Positions 27,260 through 33,244 of a stretch of 33,244 bases of DNA are shown here, in pieces; the stretch's first letter is position 1, and each line of letters opens with the position of its first letter. The notes beneath the pieces were generated by a model, which did no database searches, had not been told where the DNA came from, and saw only the letters and a list, made by a program, of their open reading frames with translations. The DNA comes from an uncultured Caulobacter sp. Lineage in GTDB: Bacteria; Pseudomonadota; Alphaproteobacteria; Caulobacterales; Caulobacteraceae. The stretch covers positions 1 to 33,244 of the forward strand of contig CAKZJK010000096.1 in the NCBI GenBank assembly GCA_936942565.1. Reading direction: 5' to 3'. The position numbers and the translations under genes were made by a program.

Positions 27260-27669
27260 TTACGAAGGATGGTTCCATCGGCAGAACTGCAATCGTCGAG
27301 CAAAATCATCTGCCCTTCTGTATCAATCAGAGCGTTGCAGTGATGTGGCTACGATCTTGCCACTTTGATCGGCGCTACCTGAAGCTTGTTCTGGACTCGC
27401 CCCAGACACAGGAGGTTCTGCTTGAGAAGACGGCAGGCGTTGCGATCAAGCACATCTCGATTACAGATCTGGGGAAAATGGTGTTTCCCCTCCCGCCGCT
27501 CGCCGAACAACACCGCATCGTCGCCAAGGTCGATGAACTCATGGCGCTGTGCGACCAGTTAGAGACGAGCCTCACCGCCACCGCCGCCACCCGCCGCCTC
27601 CTGCTTGACGCCTTGCTGGCTGAAGCTCTCGCGCCGGCGGACGCCCGCGAAATGGAGGCGGCGGAGTGA
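27256..27669 (+). CDS. hsdS: Type I specificity subunit S, C-terminal portion (frameshifted remainder)
   Basis: ITKDGSIGRTAIV…PLPPLAEQHRIVAKVDELMALCDQLE; upstream codons in this frame read QPGDIL, the usual TRD continuation. Confidence 0.85.
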   Translation: MITKDGSIGRTAIVEQNHLPFCINQSVAVMWLRSCHFDRRYLKLVLDSPQTQEVLLEKTAGVAIKHISITDLGKMVFPLPPLAEQHRIVAKVDELMALCDQLETSLTATAATRRLLLDALLAEALAPADAREMEAAE

Positions 27670-27818
27670 GCCGCGCTCCAGCTGCGCGGTGGTCCGGTAC
27701 GCGGGGTGTTCAACGGCCCCGGCGAAGTCGCGTGTAACGTCTGCGGCGGCAGGCCTCCAACGGCCAGCACCCCGTTTAGCGCCGCCCCATAGCCATCCCT
27801 CCAGCCTAGCCGGTTCCC

Positions 27819-28460
27819 ATGATCCCGCATCGCTTCAACGTCGAGTATCCGCAGCGGTGCCTCGCCCTGTTGGGCGCCATGGAACCCGAAGCACGCAACC
27901 AGGATCTCCTGGCGTCCTTCAGCCTGCTTGCGGCGGCCTCGGTCCTCGTCATTCCCTTTGAGCGCTTGAAGGAAAGTCACCCGTTCGAGCAGGACAGAGG
28001 AACTCGTCTGGCGGCGGCGATCCGTAAGCTCAAGAAACAGAGGTGGTCTGAAGCTTCCTTCTGGAAAGAGCATGGCCTGGGCGAATGGAAATTTTCGCGC
28101 ATCGTGAACGATCCCAACCAAGTTGCGGAATGGACGGACGCGAATGGCCGTCGTTCGTTTTCGCCGGAGGCCAACGACATCGAACGCCGAACGGCTGACG
28201 ATGTCCTGCGCGTCCTGCGTAACGCCTTGGCGCACGGCAACGTCGTCTATCTGGACGAGGCGGGATACGAGAGAGCGGGGGCGCCAGTGCGCTACCTCGC
28301 CTTCCTCTCCCGATACGAAGAGACCAAGGAAGAGCGCGAGAGGGCGGAGACCTATCGGCTCGTGGTGGTCAGCGACAAAGACTTCCTCGCCTTCCTGCGC
28401 CACTGGGCGGGCTGGCTGGCTAGTTTCGCACCCGATAGCGAATTGAACGAGGCCTCGTGA
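27819..28460 (+). CDS. HEPN-like (pEK499_p136-type) protein
   Basis: DDVLRVLRNALAHGNVVYL has the RX4H HEPN signature; helical, about 213 aa. Confidence 0.65.
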   Translation: MIPHRFNVEYPQRCLALLGAMEPEARNQDLLASFSLLAAASVLVIPFERLKESHPFEQDRGTRLAAAIRKLKKQRWSEASFWKEHGLGEWKFSRIVNDPNQVAEWTDANGRRSFSPEANDIERRTADDVLRVLRNALAHGNVVYLDEAGYERAGAPVRYLAFLSRYEETKEERERAETYRLVVVSDKDFLAFLRHWAGWLASFAPDSELNEAS

Positions 28461-29560
28461 TGCCCATTCGTAACGCCATTTGGACCGTCAGCGCACAGCC
28501 ACAGCCGCTTGCGGAAGGTCGCCTCCCCAGCGAACGGGTGCTGGAGGATATGATCGTCGCCGCGCCTCGTATCTTGTCCGACGAGTGGATGCTGATCGGC
28601 CGTCAGGAACGCACCGGCTCGGGTGGGGTCATAGATCTGTTAGCGGTGGCGCCCGACGGCGCGCTGGTGCTGATTGAGCTGAAACGCGAGCGCACGCCTC
28701 GCGAAGTCGTGGCCCAGGCCATCGACTATGCGGTCTGGGTGGAGGGATTGGAGGCGCAAGACATCGCCGCCATCTACGGTCGCTTTGCGCCGGGACACGA
28801 TCTCGCGGCTGATTTCCTCGCCCGCTTTGGCCAGGCGCTGGATGAAGACTCTCTGAATGAAAGCCATCAGATCGTCATCGTCGCGACGTCGCTGGACGAC
28901 AGCAGCGAGCGGATCGTCGCCTATCTGAACAAGCGCGACATTCCCATCAATGTGCTGTGCTTCCAGATCTTTACGATCGGCGACCAGCAGCTGCTCAGCC
29001 GGTCCTGGTTACTCGATCCCGTTCACACCCAGGTTAGCGCGGCCGTCACCCCGACGGGGCGCGGCGCACGTGAGCGAGAGCCCTGGAACGGTGAGTTCTA
29101 CGCATCCTTTGGTCATGGCGTCAGCCGCTCGTGGAACGAGGCTCGCCGCTACGGCTTCATCAGCGCCGGCGGTGGGGCCTGGTACAGCAACACGCTAAAC
29201 CTTCTCAACATCGGTGATCGCGTTTGGGTGAAGGCTCCGGGCTACGGCTTCGTCGGTGTTGCTGAAGTAACCGGGCGCTCGCAGCCCGCCGATGAGTTTA
29301 GGCTGACGACAGAGCAGGGGGATCGCCCCGCGTCCGAGGTCCTGACCGAGGCGACCTATCATCGTGAATTCGGGAACGACCCGGAGCGGATGGAACACTT
29401 TGTCCCGGTGCGATGGCTGTACACGGTGCCGCTGGAGAAAGCGGTCAATGAGATTGGCCTCTTTGGCAATCAGAACACCGTCTGCAAACCGACTACCCCA
29501 AAGTGGCGCTCCACCGTTGATCGCCTCAAGGAACGCTGGCCGGGTGCTATCGTTGGCTGA
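28457..29560 (+). CDS. PD-(D/E)XK nuclease (NucS/DUF91-like) with C-terminal PUA/EVE-like module
   Basis: GGVIDLLAVAPDGALVLIELKRERTPREVVAQAIDYAVWV; C-term IGDRVWVKAPGYGFVGVAEVTGR; GTGATG start overlaps the HEPN stop. Confidence 0.7.
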   Translation: MMPIRNAIWTVSAQPQPLAEGRLPSERVLEDMIVAAPRILSDEWMLIGRQERTGSGGVIDLLAVAPDGALVLIELKRERTPREVVAQAIDYAVWVEGLEAQDIAAIYGRFAPGHDLAADFLARFGQALDEDSLNESHQIVIVATSLDDSSERIVAYLNKRDIPINVLCFQIFTIGDQQLLSRSWLLDPVHTQVSAAVTPTGRGAREREPWNGEFYASFGHGVSRSWNEARRYGFISAGGGAWYSNTLNLLNIGDRVWVKAPGYGFVGVAEVTGRSQPADEFRLTTEQGDRPASEVLTEATYHREFGNDPERMEHFVPVRWLYTVPLEKAVNEIGLFGNQNTVCKPTTPKWRSTVDRLKERWPGAIVG

Positions 29561-29613
29561 CGTCGGCGAAGGGTGGCGCGATGCGGGCTAGATTGTCGGC
29601 ATCTATGCGTGGT

Positions 29614-30510
29614 TCAGGCAGGCGACAACCGCGTATAAGGCAGTAGGCCAAGCTCGGCTGCGTTTTTGAAAGTGTGCTTTCGAAACGATACGAAGCCGGG
29701 TCTCTCATGCCCTGTTCGGCGTGTGGGATCGTAATAGACCGACATGATTGTCTGAAGAAGCCGCTGAAGCGGAATATGCAGCTCCGCTCTGCAATCGACT
29801 GCGACGTACCGCGCTTTATTAGGCGGAGAGTCCTTGCTCCGCACTTTAAAGGCGCAGGTTTGCTCCATCACGGAAACTTCGTTGACCAAGGTGTCGAAGT
29901 CTTGATCTTCGTACGCCGCCTGCAGGCCGGCCAAGATTTCCCGATTGAGGGCCTCGGGATCTTCCTGATCAGCCGAGAAGGCGAATAGCGCTGTGCATGG
30001 AGAACGGCGATCACGCTCTGCACATAGACAAGCGGCGTTTCTGAGGGCGATCAGTTCCTTGCTTAGATCCCGGAGATAGAGAGTCTTCTTCACTGATATA
30101 ATGCCCACTACCCCTTCGGGCGGAACAATGCAGAACTCCTCATATCGCTCGTAAACCGGGTAGGCATCGAAGTCGTAGATAATGATGTCTAACTGGGTGG
30201 AGTGCCGATCTTCATGGGCGAGCACGCGCTCGGTGTTGGAGATGCCGGTCTTCGTTGCGGGGCAGAGGATGAAACCGGAAACCGCCTGAAGATTGCCGGG
30301 CAAGTGCTTATTCAAGAATGTGCGTAGCAGTGACTCGATGAAGCGCCCCTCCTCACCACGGTGCGCTGCGCCCTTAGTCTTAGCGTTTGGGAGCAATGTC
30401 TCGATTACTCGATATCGTTCCTGCAGCGTCCTGGCCTCAATCTCGAAGAAGCTACGGACCCGGTGGCCCTTGCCAGCTTGGGCAATTGGATCATCGGTCT
30501 GGTCTGCCAT
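29614..30510 (-). CDS. DUF6602-like protein (possible PD-(D/E)XK relative)
   Basis: STQLDIIIYDFDAYPVYERYEEFCIVPPEGVVGIISVKKTL; start MADQTDDPIAQ. Confidence 0.65.
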   Translation of the reverse strand: MADQTDDPIAQAGKGHRVRSFFEIEARTLQERYRVIETLLPNAKTKGAAHRGEEGRFIESLLRTFLNKHLPGNLQAVSGFILCPATKTGISNTERVLAHEDRHSTQLDIIIYDFDAYPVYERYEEFCIVPPEGVVGIISVKKTLYLRDLSKELIALRNAACLCAERDRRSPCTALFAFSADQEDPEALNREILAGLQAAYEDQDFDTLVNEVSVMEQTCAFKVRSKDSPPNKARYVAVDCRAELHIPLQRLLQTIMSVYYDPTRRTGHERPGFVSFRKHTFKNAAELGLLPYTRLSPA

Positions 30511-30672
30511 GTTGCCTCTCGCTGCTTTGCTTCTGGCGTTACGCTGACCGAGCAGGTCGCGCAGCCCGCGCAGTCGGTCACTGAATGCCCGCTTCCTAAA
30601 AGGACGCCAAGGTGGACCTACGGCGCGATGGACCGCTGAGTCGCTGAGGGGCGAAAGTTCGAGAGTGTTCTT

Positions 30673-30696
30673 CGGGACAACGACGGGACAACGGCG
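30673..30696. repeat. Tandem CGGGACAACG pair (11-bp period), right-end candidate integrase arm site
   Basis: cgggacaacg-a-cgggacaacg-gcg; 23 of 24 nt match to 13576-13599. Confidence 0.5.
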
Positions 30697-30749
30697 GGGA
30701 AATGGATGCCGCAGAAGCACCAAAAAATCCGCTAAGTCATTGAAAAGCT

Positions 30750-30800
30750 TTGGAGCGGGCGGGGGGAATCGAACCCCCGACATTCAGCTTGGGAAGCTGA
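30750..30800. repeat. attR: 51-bp direct repeat inside tRNA-Gly
   Basis: Identical to 13399-13449. Confidence 0.93.
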
Positions 30801-30825
30801 CGTTCTACCTCTGAACTACGCCCGC
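30751..30825 (-). tRNA. tRNA-Gly (anticodon CCC), encoded CCA end
   Basis: Reverse complement gcgggcgtagttcagaggtagaacgtcagcttcccaagctgaatgtcgggggttcgattccccccgcccgctcca folds as a cloverleaf; anticodon loop TTCCCAA. Confidence 0.97.
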
Positions 30826-30901
30826 CAAAGGGACGAACCGTTTAGCCCGGCTCGGGGCGGGGCTCAAGCGTCGGCGTGATTTGATTTCGGAGACGATCGC
30901 C

Positions 30902-32770
30902 TCAGGCGTCGGTCTCCGCGCCTTCGCCGCCGCCCACGCAGCGAGCCAGCATCTCGGCCAGGGCCGTGACCTCGATCGGCTTGGGCAGCACGTCGTCCAT
31001 GCCCGCGGCGTGGTAGCTGGCGGTCTCCTGCTGGAGAACGCTGGCCGTGACGGCCACGATCGGCACGCGGCGGCGGCCCAGACGGTCCTCCTCCCGCCGA
31101 ATGGCGCGGGTGGCCTCGACGCCGTCCATCACCGGCATATGGACGTCCATGAAGATCGCGTCCCAGGGCTGGCGACGCCAGGCCTCGACCGCCTCGCGGC
31201 CGTCGGCGGCGAAGCCGCAGGCGATGCCGAATGGCTCGACCAGGGCGGCGATGATCTCGCGGTTCAAGGCGTTGTCGTCGACAACGAGCAGGGTCGGGGG
31301 CTCTTCATCGCCGTCGGCGCGCGGCGGCGAAGCGTGTCGCGGGGCCTGTTGATCGACCGCCGGGCAAGGGATGCGGAGGGTGAAGGTCGAGCCTTGACCC
31401 GGCTGGGACGTCGCCGACATCTCGCCGCCCATCTTGGCGACCAGGCCTTGGCAAAGCGCCAGGCCCAGGCCGATGCCGCCGGCCGCGCGCTTGGTGGAGT
31501 CGTCGATTTGGCTGAAGCGCTCGAAGATGACCGCCATCTTCTCCGGCGCGACGCCGTCGCCCGTGTCGCTGACCTCTATCCGCAGGTCGTCGCCCGCGCC
31601 GCTGATCCGGCAATCGACGCCGCCTTCCTGGGTGAACTTCAGGGCGTTGTCGATCAGGACGCTGATCACCTGACGCAGGCGATCGACGTCGCCGAGCCGG
31701 GTTTCCGCCTGGCCCGCCTCCAGCTGCATGGTAAGCCGCAGGCCCCGCGCGTCGGCGGTGGGGCGATGCAGATTGTCCAGGGACTGGGCGAGGGCGGCGA
31801 GGTGAAACGGCCGAGGCTTCAGCCGCAGGTCGCCATCGTCCAGCTGGCAGAGATCCAGCACGTCGTCGATCATCATGCGCAGGCGCCTGGCCGCGCCCTT
31901 CATCTCGAGGACCTGCTCGCGCTGTTTCTTGTTCAAGGACGAACGCGCCAGAATCTGGCCGACGCCCAGAATGGCGTTCAGCGGCGTGCGCATCTCGTGG
32001 CTGACGGTGGCGAGGAAGCGCGACTTGGCCTCGTTGGCCCCTTGGGCGCGTTTGGTGGCTTCCTGAAGCTGGCGGGTGCGCAGCTCCACCCGCGCCTCCA
32101 GATCCTGATTGACGCTGTTCAGGTCGTGACTGCGGCGCGCCAAGGCCTCGACCAGATCGCGGTTCTGGTCACGCAGTTGGATGGAGTCGACCAGCAGGGC
32201 GTGATTGTTGCGATGGCCCGTCAGCATGACCAGCCAGAACGCGACGCCCAACACGCCCAGCGCCCGGTCCGGGCCTAGCAGCAGGGCCGCGGAAGCCGGG
32301 AGCAGGATCAGGGAGATGTAGATCCGCCCCGTCAGCTTCAGGGGCGACAAGACGCCGGTGGCGCCGCCCGCCAGGGCCGACAACACGACGATGATCACGA
32401 AGCGCGTGCGCTGGCTGTCGATCGGAAAACGCAGCCAGGCCAGGAGCGCCCACAACGCGGCGCTGATCAGCAGGCCGGCGGAAAAGGCGACGACGATCGC
32501 GTCCAGTCGCTTGGCGAGCGCCCCGCCCTTCAGCGCGGAGGCCAGCAGGCGGTCCACGACGACGCGGGCGGCCAGGACGGCCAGGGTCGCCGTCAGCCAC
32601 GCCCAGTAGACCGGGCGCTCCGAGGGGAGGGCGGCCAGCGTGACCCCGATGGCCGCCGCCGCCTGCACGCCCATGGTCGCGACGCTGTTGCGCGACGCAT
32701 GCCCGACGAGGGCCAAGGTGAGGGGATTGTCGCGGATGCTCGAATGTCCTCGCGCCATCGTCATGGCCAT
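30902..32770 (-). CDS. Membrane hybrid sensor histidine kinase with C-terminal receiver domain
   Basis: N-terminal TM helices; [14 protein letters not shown]-box, [16 protein letters not shown]; receiver [13 protein letters not shown]…[14 protein letters not shown]…KP. Confidence 0.95.
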   Translation of the reverse strand: MAMTMARGHSSIRDNPLTLALVGHASRNSVATMGVQAAAAIGVTLAALPSERPVYWAWLTATLAVLAARVVVDRLLASALKGGALAKRLDAIVVAFSAGLLISAALWALLAWLRFPIDSQRTRFVIIVVLSALAGGATGVLSPLKLTGRIYISLILLPASAALLLGPDRALGVLGVAFWLVMLTGHRNNHALLVDSIQLRDQNRDLVEALARRSHDLNSVNQDLEARVELRTRQLQEATKRAQGANEAKSRFLATVSHEMRTPLNAILGVGQILARSSLNKKQREQVLEMKGAARRLRMMIDDVLDLCQLDDGDLRLKPRPFHLAALAQSLDNLHRPTADARGLRLTMQLEAGQAETRLGDVDRLRQVISVLIDNALKFTQEGGVDCRISGAGDDLRIEVSDTGDGVAPEKMAVIFERFSQIDDSTKRAAGGIGLGLALCQGLVAKMGGEMSATSQPGQGSTFTLRIPCPAVDQQAPRHASPPRADGDEEPPTLLVVDDNALNREIIAALVEPFGIACGFAADGREAVEAWRRQPWDAIFMDVHMPVMDGVEATRAIRREEDRLGRRRVPIVAVTASVLQQETASYHAAGMDDVLPKPIEVTALAEMLARCVGGGEGAETDA

Positions 32771-33080
32771 TTAGGTGTCACGACACAGGGGTCGTGGCCG
32801 TTATGCGTCGGCGCTTTCGCCGAGTCATCGCCGCGGCCTCGCGACAAAGCGCCGCGCGAGACGGCGAACACGTTGGAAACCATGAACTTCCCGTCCTCGA
32901 AACCGTCCGGGGCTGGGCTTTGCCGCGTGGGTCCTAGTTGGTAACGCTACCTTGGATAGAGCCGGCTGGGCGGTGGAACGACCTCATTTTGGGCAGGGAA
33001 TCGTTTTTCCCGGAGGGGCGGCGCGCCGAGGGCCCAGGGTCATGAAGCCGCGTCGAGGCCGTCACGACAAAGGTCCCAAC

Positions 33081-33114
33081 GAAAACGCCGCCCAGCGGTC
33101 AGGCTGGACGGCGT
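33081..33114 (-). terminator. Rho-independent terminator
   Basis: Minus-strand ACGCCGTCCAGC-loop-GCTGGGCGGCGT followed by TTTTC, downstream of the partial minus-strand CDS. Confidence 0.65.
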
Positions 33115-33134
33115 CGGATCGGGCGGAGACCTGA

Positions 33135-33242
33135 TCAGTTCTGAGGCGGTGGGCCTTCCGGCGGCGGGCCCGGGGGCGGGCCGTCGCCCTGTTGCATCCG
33201 ACGCTGACGCATCGTCTCGAAGGCGGTCTTCAGCTCATCGAG
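33135..33242 (-). CDS. C-terminus of a proline-rich protein (partial, runs off the window)
   Basis: LDELKTAFETMRQRRMQQGDGPPPGPPPEGPPPQN*, followed by a terminator hairpin. Confidence 0.5.
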   Translation of the reverse strand, partial: LDELKTAFETMRQRRMQQGDGPPPGPPPEGPPPQN

Positions 33243-33244
33243 CG

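Larger units (their letters stand above)
13450..30800. mobile_element. Integrative mobilizable element (IME) / genomic island in tRNA-Gly(CCC)
   Basis: Direct repeats, adjacent P4-type integrase, AlpA-like regulator, MOBQ relaxase, oriT candidate and R-M cargo. Confidence 0.9.

Noticed and set aside
30881-32278. 465-aa plus-strand ORF
   Set aside because: Antisense to the well-supported hybrid histidine kinase.
1-33244. CRISPR array, rRNA operon or complete prophage
   Set aside because: No regularly spaced repeats, no cas genes, no rRNA, and no phage structural genes were seen.

Overview
High-GC alphaproteobacterial-type chromosome (Caulobacter-like, inferred only from gene content and style) carrying a ~17.4 kb island at about 13,450-30,800. 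The left flank holds a small membrane protein/XRE regulator pair, a TraB/GumN protein and an HD-domain protein. It also holds a possible catabolic/uptake cluster: CapA-like, EamA-like and MmgE/PrpD genes divergent from TonB receptor, tannase, alpha/beta hydrolase and cytochrome P450 genes. The right flank holds an intact tRNA-Gly(CCC) and a hybrid histidine kinase. The island is bounded by a 51-bp exact direct repeat, which is the 3' part of tRNA-Gly(CCC). It encodes a P4-type tyrosine integrase, AlpA and HTH regulators, and a MOBQ (MobA/MobL) relaxase. Its oriT candidate resembles the RSF1010/Ti oriT: an inverted repeat followed by TAAAGTGCGCCCT. It is therefore best read as an integrative mobilizable element (IME). 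Its main cargo is a type I R-M operon with unusual additions: a HhH-GPD (DNA glycosylase-like) gene between hsdR and hsdM with 2-nt spacers; an hsdS broken by an apparent 1-nt frameshift; a HEPN-like gene (RNALAH); a translationally coupled PD-(D/E)XK nuclease with a PUA/EVE-like C-terminus; and a convergent DUF6602-like gene. The best candidate for an undescribed system is hsdR-glycosylase-hsdM-hsdS plus HEPN-nuclease (21.4-29.6 kb). All family calls come from reading motifs by eye; no database search was run.
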